Shown here piece after piece: positions 15,568-23,952 of a DNA stretch of 30,262 bases. Position 1 is the first letter of the stretch. Each line of letters opens with the position of its first letter. The DNA comes from CAYTZA01 sp964442365 (GTDB lineage: Bacteria; Patescibacteriota; Minisyncoccia; Phycocordibacterales; DAORIS01): contig CAYTZA010000004.1 of the NCBI GenBank assembly GCA_964442365.1, positions 1 through 30,262 on the forward strand, read 5' to 3'. The notes beneath the pieces are model-generated. The model was not told the origin of the DNA. It saw only the letters and a program-made list of their open reading frames with translations, and searched no databases. The translations under genes were made by a program, and so were the position numbers.

Positions 15568-15640
15568 GGGCCGGTAGCTCACCTGGTAGAGCGCCTCACT
15601 TGCACTGAGGAGGTAGGGGGTTCGAGTCCTCTCCGGTCCA
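15568..15640 (+). tRNA. tRNA-Ala (anticodon TGC)
   Basis: A full cloverleaf is present: acceptor GGGCCGG/CCGGTCC, D arm GCTC/GAGC, anticodon arm CCTCA/TGAGG with loop CTTGCAC (anticodon 15601-15603), a 5-nt variable loop, and T arm with loop TTCGAGT whose stem has two G-T pairs. The discriminator is A. CCA is not encoded (CAC follows), so a CCA-adding enzyme is needed. Length 73. Confidence 0.95.
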
Positions 15641-15671
15641 CAAAAACAATTGATTGATTTGCTTCTAAAAT

Positions 15672-16643
15672 ATGAAAATAGAAATTTTTGAAGAAGATGG
15701 CGAGAATACACTTTTATTTGGCGATAAATATGCAGATTTTACGATTGATGTGTATCCAGACTTAAAAACCTATCAATCAAGAATGAATTTGAAGGATGAT
15801 GTTTACTACCGTACTGAAAAATTTGAATATCGTATTCAGGCTAATCCTATAAAAGTAGAAACTCGACTGATTGAACGAATAGATGAACCACCAAAACGAT
15901 GTTGTGTAAAAGATGGTGTTGTTTTGGAGTCTGATATTCTTGTTGATAGGGGGGAGGTGACCTCGATGGGTCCAATGACCAAAGATTTTATTGATACTCT
16001 TAAAAAAGAGGTTGAATGGCACGAGGATTGGGTGGGCAATCCTGTAGCAATGTATATTTTGTTTAAACATCCGGAAATAGTTGGACAAGAGGATTGTCGT
16101 CGATACCTACGACAGTTATCAGAAAGAATAAAAAATGCGACGCTTAAAATTGAGAAGAGTATAGAAAAAGATGAATTCGGATTTCAAATTAAATCAGATG
16201 AGGAAACTTATATTGGGATGTATAAAGATGCGAATGAGTCTCTCAGGGATTATCATCAATATCAAAAGTTAAAAGATGAAGATAAAGATGAATCTGCTTA
16301 CGGGAAAAAATTAAATCATTTGAAAAAAATAAAAGAAATATTTTTTGATAAAAATTCAAAAGAATATGTCGGTATTTCTGAGGGTGAGTTTGGGTCAAGT
16401 AAAGATATCTTAAAAAATATCGAAACATTTCTAAATAAAAAATCTACTCCTGTAAAAAAGGAAGTTAAACCAAAAATTTCTAAAACTAAGGGATTTGTAA
16501 TTTCTCTGTTTCTGACGCTATTTCTAGCGTGGGTCGTAAGTTTGTTTGTCGGTATAAATCCATTTTTGATTTTTGGCATTGTGCAAGTTATTGTATTTAC
16601 ACAAAGTATTATTGGTGTGTGGTTAGGTAGATTTTTTGAATAA
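15672..16643 (+). CDS. Unknown protein with soluble N-terminal region and two C-terminal membrane helices
   Basis: The 323-residue protein begins with a beta-rich segment (MKIEIFEEDGENTLLFGDKY), has a Cys pair (KRCCVKDG near 93-99), a long charged helical middle (about 115-260), a basic linker with KPKISKTKG, and two hydrophobic helices near 273-295 and 297-318. So it is tail-anchored in the membrane with the bulk in the cytoplasm, if the positive-inside rule holds. No family recognised. It follows the tRNA gene by 31 bp; no Shine-Dalgarno is visible before the ATG. The third-position AT bias and the acidic/basic pattern fit a real gene native to this genome. Confidence 0.75.
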   Translation: MKIEIFEEDGENTLLFGDKYADFTIDVYPDLKTYQSRMNLKDDVYYRTEKFEYRIQANPIKVETRLIERIDEPPKRCCVKDGVVLESDILVDRGEVTSMGPMTKDFIDTLKKEVEWHEDWVGNPVAMYILFKHPEIVGQEDCRRYLRQLSERIKNATLKIEKSIEKDEFGFQIKSDEETYIGMYKDANESLRDYHQYQKLKDEDKDESAYGKKLNHLKKIKEIFFDKNSKEYVGISEGEFGSSKDILKNIETFLNKKSTPVKKEVKPKISKTKGFVISLFLTLFLAWVVSLFVGINPFLIFGIVQVIVFTQSIIGVWLGRFFE

Positions 16644-16693
16644 AATAAAACGAAAAAAAGTTCTAACTTTTTCAAATAAACATCACTCGACAA

Positions 16694-16702
16694 TGCTATA
16701 AT
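16694..16702 (+). promoter_or_regulatory. Extended -10 of the 16713 gene
   Basis: TGCTATAAT (16694-16702) ends 10 nt before the ATG, leaving a leader of at most a few bases. No convincing -35. Confidence 0.5.
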
Positions 16703-16712
16703 CACAACATAT

Positions 16713-17336
16713 ATGAAAAATAACATAGTTAACCTTTTAAAAGGTGTTCTTGGTCTTTTGTGTCTAGGATCTTTTGTGTCTCTGTTAATTTCTATGACAA
16801 ATTATACTGGGTCTGATACTACTGAATATGCAGTTAGGACTGGGACAACCATGGGACTCTCGCTTGTTTTGGGTATTTTACTATTACGTTCTGTTATTAA
16901 AAAAACTGGTAAAGAAATAGTACCTGCTATGTTGTTCAAGACTGCGGCAAAAACAAATTGGCTGAAAATCAAAAAAAACTGGCTCGTAGTCACTATTTTA
17001 TTGTTAGTGTCTGTAACTCTAATCTTCGTAGTTCAATCACGTTTAGCTAGTAATACTATTAAGTCGACATTAGAAAATAAAATATTATGTGAACGCTATA
17101 GCATGGAAATAGAGAGGGAAATCAAAGAGGGAAATAATAATATTTTTGGTATTTATGAATCTCTGGAAAGTATATTTTATAGTCCTATTGAAAACTCATG
17201 TTTGTATACAGTACACCAGATTTTTAAAGGTAGAGCATACATTGTTAGAGACGCTCTAACTAAAACTACAATCCAGAAGTTCTCATTTCCCAACGAATGG
17301 GATAGCTATAAGGAGTTTATAGCTGCACGTGAATAA
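16713..17336 (+). CDS. Unknown membrane protein, 207 residues
   Basis: Three hydrophobic helices can be seen: about 6-28 (LLKGVLGLLCLGSFVSLLIS), 43-62 (MGLSLVLGILLLRSVI) and 92-112 (WLVVTILLLVSVTLIFVVQS), followed by an extracytoplasmic or cytoplasmic C-terminal domain of about 90 residues with two Cys (LCERYS, SCLYTV) that could pair. It resembles no family I know. The start is supported by the extended -10 TGCTATAAT 10 nt upstream. It stands alone between the 15672 gene and the DUF417-like gene. Confidence 0.72.
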   Translation: MKNNIVNLLKGVLGLLCLGSFVSLLISMTNYTGSDTTEYAVRTGTTMGLSLVLGILLLRSVIKKTGKEIVPAMLFKTAAKTNWLKIKKNWLVVTILLLVSVTLIFVVQSRLASNTIKSTLENKILCERYSMEIEREIKEGNNNIFGIYESLESIFYSPIENSCLYTVHQIFKGRAYIVRDALTKTTIQKFSFPNEWDSYKEFIAARE

Positions 17337-17356
17337 TAGTATAAAATTAAAAAATA

Positions 17357-17396
17357 AAGTACTTAATTCAAAAGACCGTTTTTAGTACTTCAGGCA
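17357..17396 (+). terminator. Possible weak terminator after the 16713 gene
   Basis: AAGTACT (17357-17363) and AGTACTT (17384-17390) can pair, with AAAA/TTTT inside, and a T-rich run follows at 17398-17405. The stem is AT-rich and bulged, so this is tentative. Confidence 0.25.
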
Positions 17397-17431
17397 ACTT
17401 TTTTATTTATATTGTATAATTATCACTATAC

Positions 17432-17881
17432 ATGACACTTCGTACTTTTGATAAAGAATTGATCCAAATCTTTAAAAAGATATCTGTGCCAGTAGCACGA
17501 TTTGGATTATTTGTTATATTTTTCTGGTTTGGAATACTTAAAGTGTTCGGACTCTCTCCTGCAAGCGAACTTGTACAGCAGTTGTTTGCAGAGACTATAC
17601 CGTTTATGTCTTTCGACGCTTTTCTGATCAGTTTCGGTATCTTTGAATGTCTCATCGGTATATTGTTTCTTATACGTGGTCTTGAACGTATTGTGATACC
17701 ATTTTTGTTTTTTCACATGATTACAACGTTTTTACCTTTATTTCTTCTTACACAAGAAACATGGAGTGAATTTTTGGTACCAACTCTCGAAGGGCAATAT
17801 ATTATTAAAAATTTAGTGATTATCGCTACGGCTATCGGTATTGCTGCGCATTTGCATCCATTGTCGAAAAAAACTAAATAG
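17432..17881 (+). CDS. DUF417/DoxX-like membrane protein
   Basis: The 149-residue protein has four membrane helices and the pattern of the DoxX/DUF417 (YkgB) group: FWFGILKVFGLSPASE near 31-46, FGIFECLIGILFL, HMITTFLPLFLL and GQYIIKNLVIIATA near the end. The family is widespread; some members take part in redox or sulfur reactions, most are uncharacterised. A TATAAT at 17415-17420 ends 11 nt before the ATG. The gene is convergent with the desaturase gene across a terminator hairpin. Confidence 0.8.
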   Translation: MTLRTFDKELIQIFKKISVPVARFGLFVIFFWFGILKVFGLSPASELVQQLFAETIPFMSFDAFLISFGIFECLIGILFLIRGLERIVIPFLFFHMITTFLPLFLLTQETWSEFLVPTLEGQYIIKNLVIIATAIGIAAHLHPLSKKTK

Positions 17882-17903
17882 ATAGTCTGGTATTTAGATA
17901 AAA

Positions 17904-17931
17904 GAAAAACCCCGATTTGTGATATCGGGGT
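17904..17931 (-). terminator. Rho-independent terminator of the desaturase gene
   Basis: ACCCCGAT (17909-17916) pairs with ATCGGGGT (17924-17931) around a 7-nt loop. On the minus strand it is followed by TTTTTCTTTT. It lies between two convergent genes and may also act on the plus-strand DUF417-like transcript. Confidence 0.75.
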
Positions 17932-17948
17932 GATGATGTGAGTAAAAG

Positions 17949-18782
17949 CTATAGATTTTGTGGATGCAGGTGTGCATCTAACTCGGCAAGATTGGGTTCT
18001 CGTACTTTCCATGCGAGACCGAGTAACTCGAGTAGTTTGATGGTTTGATATGTGAGATCGATCTCAAACCATCGCATACCGTGAGCGGCAGAGTTTGGTT
18101 GTCCGTGGTGATTGTTGTGCCAACCTTCACCAAAAGACAAAAGTGCTACCCACCAATTGTTGCGAGACTGATCTCGTGTTGGGAAATTGCGATATCCCCA
18201 CATGTGCGTGGCTGAGTTAACAAGCCATGTAACATGGTATCCGACTGTCATGCGGACAAAGACGCCCCAAACAATTGCTGGAATTCCTCCTACGAAGTAC
18301 AAGAGTACAACGAGGGGGATTTGAAATGCCCAGAAATACTTGTCTATATAGTACATCCGGGTATCTCGTCCAAGATCACGTTCGTTTGCGGCAGCACGGT
18401 ACTCACTGGCTCGTGGATCTTTGGTAAGTGTCCAAAGTATATGCGCCCAAAAGAATCCATGTTTAGGAGTGTGGGGATCTCCAAATTCATCCGAATACTG
18501 ATGATGAACTCGATGTGTGCCGACCCAACGTATGGGACCACCTTGCCAGTTTAGTGTTCCTAAGATTGCAAGGGTGTATCGTAACCACCGATACGTCTCG
18601 AAACTTCTGTGAGTTAAGAGTCTGTGGTATCCAAGGGTAATCCCTAAACAACCGCAGATATACCAGAGTACGAAAGTCAGTAGTACAGCTTCGGGTGATA
18701 AGTAAAACGGTGCGAGTAGACATCCAGCGTGAATACCTGAAATAGCTAGAACGCGTGACCAATCTAGAGGCGGTTTTTTCAT
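17949..18782 (-). CDS. Acyl-lipid/acyl-CoA delta-9 desaturase (membrane di-iron fatty-acid desaturase)
   Basis: The 277-residue protein has all three His boxes of the stearoyl-CoA desaturase/OLE1 family: HRLLTH (53-58), HRVHH (90-94) and HNNHH (222-226, in GEGWHNNHHG), plus NSATHMWG near 189-196, and four hydrophobic segments. The enzyme uses O2 and electrons to put a double bond in a fatty acyl chain. It differs from most genes here in having a Shine-Dalgarno (GAAAGG, 7 nt before the ATG) and a leader of about 45 nt from TATACT at 18839-18834, and in a richer GC content. That, and its role, suggest horizontal transfer. No fatty-acid synthesis gene is in the window; electron donor genes are not seen either. 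Confidence 0.92.
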   Translation of the reverse strand: MKKPPLDWSRVLAISGIHAGCLLAPFYLSPEAVLLTFVLWYICGCLGITLGYHRLLTHRSFETYRWLRYTLAILGTLNWQGGPIRWVGTHRVHHQYSDEFGDPHTPKHGFFWAHILWTLTKDPRASEYRAAANERDLGRDTRMYYIDKYFWAFQIPLVVLLYFVGGIPAIVWGVFVRMTVGYHVTWLVNSATHMWGYRNFPTRDQSRNNWWVALLSFGEGWHNNHHGQPNSAAHGMRWFEIDLTYQTIKLLELLGLAWKVREPNLAELDAHLHPQNL

Positions 18783-18833
18783 ACTACAACCTTTCAGTTG
18801 AGGGGTGTTTACGTTAAGGAACTGTTCAAAACC

Positions 18834-18862
18834 AGTATACTTCTTTTAGGATTTGATACAAT
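18834..18862. promoter_or_regulatory. Back-to-back promoters of the desaturase and the ROK kinase
   Basis: Plus: TGATACAAT (18854-18862) ends 8 nt before the ROK ATG at 18871 (leaderless type). Minus: TTGTAT (18861-18856), 16 bp, TATACT (18839-18834) for the desaturase. The plus -10 and minus -35 overlap. Confidence 0.45.
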
Positions 18863-18870
18863 AGATAGAC

Positions 18871-19659
18871 ATGATTATTTGCATTGATATAGGAGGAACA
18901 AAGACAAGGGTTGCTTTGTCAAAAGACTTAAAAACTTTTATATATAAAGATAGTTTTTCAACCTCTCAAAATCCACAAGAGACTATTTTAGCTATTTTAG
19001 ATTCAATAAAAAAATCAGGTTATGTAGTATTTGATAAAATAGTAGTTGGTGTTCCTGGAATCATAGAAGATGGAGTTATTGAGTCCTCACCGAATCTCCC
19101 AGAGTGGAATAATTTTAATTTTTGTAGTGCTCTAAAAGAAAAAATCAATACTGATGTAATTGTAATCAATGATGCTTTACTCGGTGCTCTTGGTGAAGCT
19201 GTGTATGGTGCGGGAAAAGATTACAAAAGAGTTGGATTTATAACAGTTAGTACGGGTGTTGGTGGGGCACTTATTGTAGATAAAAAGATCGATTCTCAAG
19301 GATTGCACTTTGAACCAGGAAGAATCGTTATTGATATAGAATCAGGGAAAACTTTACAAGATTATGTTTCTGGTGCTGGAGTTTTCAAAGAAACTGGTAA
19401 AAAACCAAAAGAGATTACAGATCCAGAGTTTTGGGATAAAAAAGCAGAAATTTTGGCTCTAGGTCTTATCAATATTATTGATCTTTGGTCACCAGATATT
19501 TTAGTAATTGGTGGACCTATGGTTCTTGGTAATCCTCGTATCGATCTTCAAAAAACTATTTCTTATATACAAAAATGTGCTGGAGAATTGAGTATTCCTC
19601 ATATTGTACCCGCAGAAATTGGAGATGAGACGGGATTGCGAGGGGGGTTATGTTTATAA
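18871..19659 (+). CDS. ROK-family sugar kinase, probably glucokinase, lacking the zinc motif
   Basis: The 262-residue protein starts with the phosphate-binding loop (MIICIDIGGTKTRVALSKD), has VIVINDALLGALGEA with the catalytic Asp, the second loop VGFITVSTGVGGALIVD, and LVIGGPMVLG near the end. ROK kinases phosphorylate glucose, N-acetylmannosamine, fructose or allose with ATP. The neighbours (glucan enzymes, PGI, G6P dehydrogenase) favour glucose. The usual ROK zinc motif (CxCGxxGCxE) is missing; the chain passes from GRIVIDIESGKTLQDYVSG straight on, and the protein is about 40 residues shorter than typical members. Only 4 bp separate its stop from that of the convergent GH13 gene. Confidence 0.85.
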   Translation: MIICIDIGGTKTRVALSKDLKTFIYKDSFSTSQNPQETILAILDSIKKSGYVVFDKIVVGVPGIIEDGVIESSPNLPEWNNFNFCSALKEKINTDVIVINDALLGALGEAVYGAGKDYKRVGFITVSTGVGGALIVDKKIDSQGLHFEPGRIVIDIESGKTLQDYVSGAGVFKETGKKPKEITDPEFWDKKAEILALGLINIIDLWSPDILVIGGPMVLGNPRIDLQKTISYIQKCAGELSIPHIVPAEIGDETGLRGGLCL

Positions 19660-19663
19660 ATCT

Positions 19664-21250
19664 TTAGGAAATTTTGATTATAATACCTTCGTGTGGTTCA
19701 AGAGTTGCGGATGTTTTATTGTTTTTGTTGTGTGTTGAAAACAAGAGAGTACTATTTTGTGGTATATCTATTGTAAGTAGTTTTGAAGTAAAGTTTAAAT
19801 ATATTCTTAAAGTAGAATCGTCTAGGCGTCTTTCATATGAAAGTATTTGAGGGTGTGAATCGTTATATGGATAATATTGTCCATAAACAAGTGTTGGTAT
19901 GTCTTTGCGGATTTTTATGAGGTTTCTGTATAAATGCAAAGTAGAATTTGTATCTGATTTTTCATCTTCTACATTTATATGTTTTTTATTGCTGTTTACT
20001 GGAAGCCAAGGAGTTCCAGAGGTAAAACCCGCATGTTCACTGCTATCCCATTGCATAGGCGTCCTTACTTGATCGCGTATGAAACTACCAATTGCTGCAA
20101 AATGATCTCTCGTATCACGTGTTTTGATGGTAGTGTTAGTCATTCCTAGTTCATCTCCATAATATATAAAAGGACTTCCGGGAAGAGTCATGAGTAGCAA
20201 AGCCATTACGCGGGCGTTTACGGGTCCTACACGTGATGCTGCTCTTGGCACATCGTGCGTCCCGAGTGTGTATATCCGCGTGTCATCTTTTGCTAGTGCT
20301 GATTCAAAAGAATTGATATGTTCTCTGTATTTTTTAACACTCCAACTTTCGTCGACGAGGCTAAAATTTATAGGAGCCTGATTACCGTGTGGTGTGTATT
20401 TGTAAAATTCCGCAAGTCTTTCTGGACTACCATAAGCCTCGCTTAAAAGTAATATTTCACCGTGAGACTTTGCGATATCCGATAAAAATTCTAGTACCTG
20501 AGCAAGCTCTGGCTGGTCTCTTGTGTAGATATGATCCATTTCATAATAATGATTATGATTGAAAGGGTGTTTAGAGAAATTAGAGAGAAGTGGTTCGTCT
20601 TTCAGATGTTCGGCTTCAATAACATGGAGAATTGCATCTATACGAAAACCGTCAACTCCGTGAGCAATCCAAAATTCCATGATATCTTTCATTGCGGATT
20701 TTACCTCTTCATTTCTCCAGTTAAGATCCGGTTGTTCTTTTAGAAATTGATGAAAATAGTATTGATTGGTATGAGGGTCATGTGTCCAAGCAGAATCACC
20801 CATAGAAATATTTTTCCAGTTATTGGGATGTTTACCGTCTTTACCGTCACGCCAGATATACCAATCACGTTTTGGATTATGAAGAGAGCTTTTTGATTCT
20901 ATAAACCAAGGATGTTTGTGAGAAGTGTGATTGATTACAAAATCCATAACAAGATACATACCACGCTTATGCATCTCTGTAGTGAGTTTTTTAAAAGTTT
21001 CCAGAGTTCCAAAACGAGGATCAATATTTTTATAATCACAAACGTCATAACCATAATCACGCATAGAGGATACTGTGATTGGACATAACCATATAGCCGT
21101 TATTCCAAGCCATTGTAAATAATCAAGTTTAGATATGAGACCCTCAAGATCTCCTTCTCCGTCACCTTTTGAATCTTTAAAACTTAGAGGATATATTTCG
21201 TAAAAAATAGCGTGATTGTACCAAGATTTTTTCTTGTCAGATTGTTCCAT
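19664..21250 (-). CDS. GH13 alpha-glucosidase (oligo-1,6-glucosidase / trehalose-synthase-like subfamily)
   Basis: The 528-residue protein has the four GH13 regions: DFVINH (103-108), GFRIDAI with the nucleophile Asp near 205, LLLSEAYG with the acid/base Glu near 271, and TLGTHDVPR with the third Asp near 333. The start (WYNHAIFYEIYPLSFKDSKG) and the DLEGL..KLDYLQWLGI block are typical of exo-acting glucosidases of the MalL/TreC group. It should release glucose from short alpha-glucans or isomaltose-type ends in the cytoplasm; no signal peptide is seen. It follows the GH57 gene by 3 nt in the glgA operon, which points to glycogen or maltodextrin turnover. The exact linkage preference is not readable from sequence. 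Confidence 0.92.
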   Translation of the reverse strand: MEQSDKKKSWYNHAIFYEIYPLSFKDSKGDGEGDLEGLISKLDYLQWLGITAIWLCPITVSSMRDYGYDVCDYKNIDPRFGTLETFKKLTTEMHKRGMYLVMDFVINHTSHKHPWFIESKSSLHNPKRDWYIWRDGKDGKHPNNWKNISMGDSAWTHDPHTNQYYFHQFLKEQPDLNWRNEEVKSAMKDIMEFWIAHGVDGFRIDAILHVIEAEHLKDEPLLSNFSKHPFNHNHYYEMDHIYTRDQPELAQVLEFLSDIAKSHGEILLLSEAYGSPERLAEFYKYTPHGNQAPINFSLVDESWSVKKYREHINSFESALAKDDTRIYTLGTHDVPRAASRVGPVNARVMALLLMTLPGSPFIYYGDELGMTNTTIKTRDTRDHFAAIGSFIRDQVRTPMQWDSSEHAGFTSGTPWLPVNSNKKHINVEDEKSDTNSTLHLYRNLIKIRKDIPTLVYGQYYPYNDSHPQILSYERRLDDSTLRIYLNFTSKLLTIDIPQNSTLLFSTHNKNNKTSATLEPHEGIIIKIS

Positions 21251-21253
21251 ATA

Positions 21254-22405
21254 CTATGTAGTATACAATTCCCAGTGTTTTTTCCAAATATTTAACATAA
21301 GTGTGTGAGCTCTTTCTTCGATATCAAGTCTGACTTTAATCGGTATCTTTTTTAAAGATCTGGTTACTGAAAGTAATTCTTTAACACCTTCTTCTATTTC
21401 ACTGGGATTCCAAGTGATAGGAGAAAAAGGTCCAATTTTTTTATTACTTGCCCACCACCATGTACATGAAGCTAATCCTTTGTGAAAATTTAATTCTATT
21501 TCAGAGTAACTGGGATCATCTGTGTGTTTTGTGAGTATTTCTGCAGTAGATCTCGCAAATTTCCATAGATCCTGATGAATGTTGTTTTGAGGATCATTCC
21601 ATAGTGCAAAAGGTACATTATTAGAACGATCTTCAAGAGTTGTCTCCCAGTTACCTTCTGTTGGATTGATTGTAACTATATCTGTGAGTGTCTCAGAGTA
21701 ATCTGATATAGTCATGTGCTGTATATCAGAATGGGTAAATATTTTTTCATAATAACCACGATCATCTTTGTGATGGTGTCCATATAATTCTCCATCGTGT
21801 GCGGTAATTAGTGTTTGGTTTTTTAATTCTTCAAAATGAGTGAGTATATGTTCCGGAGGAAAGGTTTTTGATATGTTGCGATTTCTAAAAAATACTTCTA
21901 AAGAAGTGTCTTTTATAACGTAGCGTTTATTTGAATCTGTAACATTGTTTGGATAGTGACCTTCATCATCAAGAATAATCCATTTGTAACCCATTTTTTC
22001 TACAATTTTTGCTGCTGATAGACTGTATGCCATCTCTGGGAAATAGAAACCTTTTAATTTTGTGTTAATTCCAAGATATTTTTTATGAAGTTCTTCATTG
22101 TATTGTATTTGTTTGATGATTTCAGATTCAGAGATAAGGGGAAGTATTGGATGATACGCAGCGGTTCCAACAAGTTCTATTTGTCCTTTTTCTATAAGAA
22201 CTCTGTATCGAGAGATTAAACCAAGATGATTGTATTTATCAAAGAGTTCCAAAAGTGAGCCGGATATGTTCATGGTGACATGTACGGATGGATGCATCTC
22301 GATAAGACTGATTATACGCTCGTAACTTTCATATGTTATAAGATCAACCATGTCTTTTGATTGGTTTGGTGGTTGATAAAGGTGTAAAAAGTTTAACCAA
22401 ATCAT
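21254..22405 (-). CDS. GH57 family glycosidase / glucanotransferase
   Basis: The 383-residue protein opens with the GH57 signature HLYQPP (8-13), has FYFPEMAYS with the likely nucleophile Glu at 124, and TAHDGELYGHHH with the likely acid/base Asp at 204, then a CTWWWASNKK block near the end of the catalytic domain. GH57 enzymes are alpha-amylases, 4-alpha-glucanotransferases, branching enzymes or amylopullulanases. With 383 residues this is shorter than the classic members (over 500) and seems to be the catalytic barrel plus a helical bundle. The ATG overlaps the glgA stop (ATGA), so it is coupled to glycogen synthase. It may act as the branching or debranching enzyme missing from the cluster; that is inference. 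Confidence 0.88.
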   Translation of the reverse strand: MIWLNFLHLYQPPNQSKDMVDLITYESYERIISLIEMHPSVHVTMNISGSLLELFDKYNHLGLISRYRVLIEKGQIELVGTAAYHPILPLISESEIIKQIQYNEELHKKYLGINTKLKGFYFPEMAYSLSAAKIVEKMGYKWIILDDEGHYPNNVTDSNKRYVIKDTSLEVFFRNRNISKTFPPEHILTHFEELKNQTLITAHDGELYGHHHKDDRGYYEKIFTHSDIQHMTISDYSETLTDIVTINPTEGNWETTLEDRSNNVPFALWNDPQNNIHQDLWKFARSTAEILTKHTDDPSYSEIELNFHKGLASCTWWWASNKKIGPFSPITWNPSEIEEGVKELLSVTRSLKKIPIKVRLDIEERAHTLMLNIWKKHWELYTT

Positions 22406-23910
22406 GTGTTATTTGTATTATTTTTTCTATCAGTTTTTTTCTTGATTTTGATTGTGGTTAGATAAAGGTCAATATATTTTTCTGCGGGGATTTCCCATGA
22501 ATTAGCTTGTTTAAGATCAGAGACAATAAGATCTCGCCAAGCCCTTTTATGTTTAAAAGTTTCAAGAGCTCGTACAAGAGCAATTAGAAGATAACGTGGA
22601 GAGTAGTGTGTAAAAACAAAACCATTGCCGTGTTTTTTGCCGGGCTCATAGTCTACAACAGTATCTGCTAGTCCACCGATATGATGAACAACCGGTACAC
22701 AACCGTAACGCATAGCGATCATTTGATTCAAACCACAAGGTTCAAAGCGTGAAGGAAGAAGAAATATATCAGAACCGGCATAGACAAGTGTTTCTATATT
22801 ATGATCAAAAGGTGTAACGATAAATCGAGTAGGAAATCTTTTTTGTATTCGTGAAAAGAACTTAGTAATTTCTTTATCTCCATCGCCCATTATGATTATT
22901 TCAGCGTTGAGATTCATAAGGGCTCCGATTATATCCATAACTAGTTTAAAACCTTTTTGTTCTACTACTCTTGAAGTCATACATATGAGAGGTAGGTGTT
23001 CTCCAACTTCAAGTTTGTAGTATTTTTGTAGCCAACGTTTATTTTTCTTCTTTCTATTTACCGATTTATCACTATAGTGTATATACAAACCAGGGTCAGT
23101 AAGTGGATTGTATGAATCATAGTTAATACCGTTTACGATTCCAAAAACTATATCTTCTCGTTTTTTAAGAATACGATGAAGTTCTTGTCCAAAATCAACA
23201 GTCATAATTTCTTCTCGATATGTTTCAGAGACAGCATTAATTGCGTCTGCGTTTAGGATAGCTCTCTTTGCAAAGTTTACGTATTCGAGTGATTGATCGG
23301 TAAAGAGTGGTAAGGCAGTGTGTCCATTGTCGCGTAAATCTTGTGGTATTTCCCACCAATTGTGTCCCAATTGATAGTTAAGATTGTGTATTGTAAAAAG
23401 AGTAGCCGTGTTTTTCCAGAATTCATCTTTTTTATATCTTCCTTTTAGAAAATACGGAATAAGTCCCGTATGCCAATCATGACAGTTAATAATATCGGGT
23501 GGAGTATTTAAAAATTTTAATAATTGCAATGCTGCAATATTAAAAAGCATAAAACGTTGGTTTTCATTTGTACTTCCATAAAGTTCGCTACCTTCACTTG
23601 CTCGTTTTGAAAAGAAAGGAGGGTATTCTATAAAATAGATATCAAGATTAAGAGGTTCTCGGAGTCTGCGAAAAGTAACTTCTTCTATGATACCGGGTGA
23701 TAATTCTATTGGTACAGGTGAAGCAATGATATCAGTAGAAAATTTTTCAGAGTCTATAATATGACTATAATATGGAGTAATTACTATCACTCTGTGGCCT
23801 AACTCAGCATGAGCTCGTGGTAGAGATCCTACAACACTAGCAAGACCTCCTGTTTTGGAGAATGGTTCAACCTCGGAGGCTATATGAACTACCGTCAAAG
23901 GTTTTAACAT
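22402..23910 (-). CDS. glgA: Glycogen synthase (GT5)
   Basis: The 502-residue protein has the GT5 N-terminal signature SKTGGLASVVGSLP (Lys 19 binds the sugar nucleotide), NCHDWHTGLIPYF, TIHNLNYQ, and the C-terminal RFEPCGLNQMIAMRYG and IGGLADTVVDY blocks. It extends alpha-1,4-glucan from ADP- or UDP-glucose. No glgC is in the window. It heads the operon glgA, GH57, GH13. The start is set by TGATACAAT ending 9 nt upstream of the ATG. The end is a Lys/Asn-rich tail (KIKKKTDRKNNTNNT) slightly longer than usual. Confidence 0.95.
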   Translation of the reverse strand: MLKPLTVVHIASEVEPFSKTGGLASVVGSLPRAHAELGHRVIVITPYYSHIIDSEKFSTDIIASPVPIELSPGIIEEVTFRRLREPLNLDIYFIEYPPFFSKRASEGSELYGSTNENQRFMLFNIAALQLLKFLNTPPDIINCHDWHTGLIPYFLKGRYKKDEFWKNTATLFTIHNLNYQLGHNWWEIPQDLRDNGHTALPLFTDQSLEYVNFAKRAILNADAINAVSETYREEIMTVDFGQELHRILKKREDIVFGIVNGINYDSYNPLTDPGLYIHYSDKSVNRKKKNKRWLQKYYKLEVGEHLPLICMTSRVVEQKGFKLVMDIIGALMNLNAEIIIMGDGDKEITKFFSRIQKRFPTRFIVTPFDHNIETLVYAGSDIFLLPSRFEPCGLNQMIAMRYGCVPVVHHIGGLADTVVDYEPGKKHGNGFVFTHYSPRYLLIALVRALETFKHKRAWRDLIVSDLKQANSWEIPAEKYIDLYLTTIKIKKKTDRKNNTNNT

Positions 23911-23919
23911 CGAAATAAT

Positions 23920-23928
23920 ATTGTATCA
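23920..23928 (-). promoter_or_regulatory. Extended -10 of the glgA operon
   Basis: On the minus strand TGATACAAT (23928-23920), 9 nt before the glgA ATG. The predicted RNA begins within about 2 nt of the start codon. The same nine bases precede the ROK kinase gene. Confidence 0.55.
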
Positions 23929-23952
23929 CTTTTTGAGATTTTGTATACCTTA

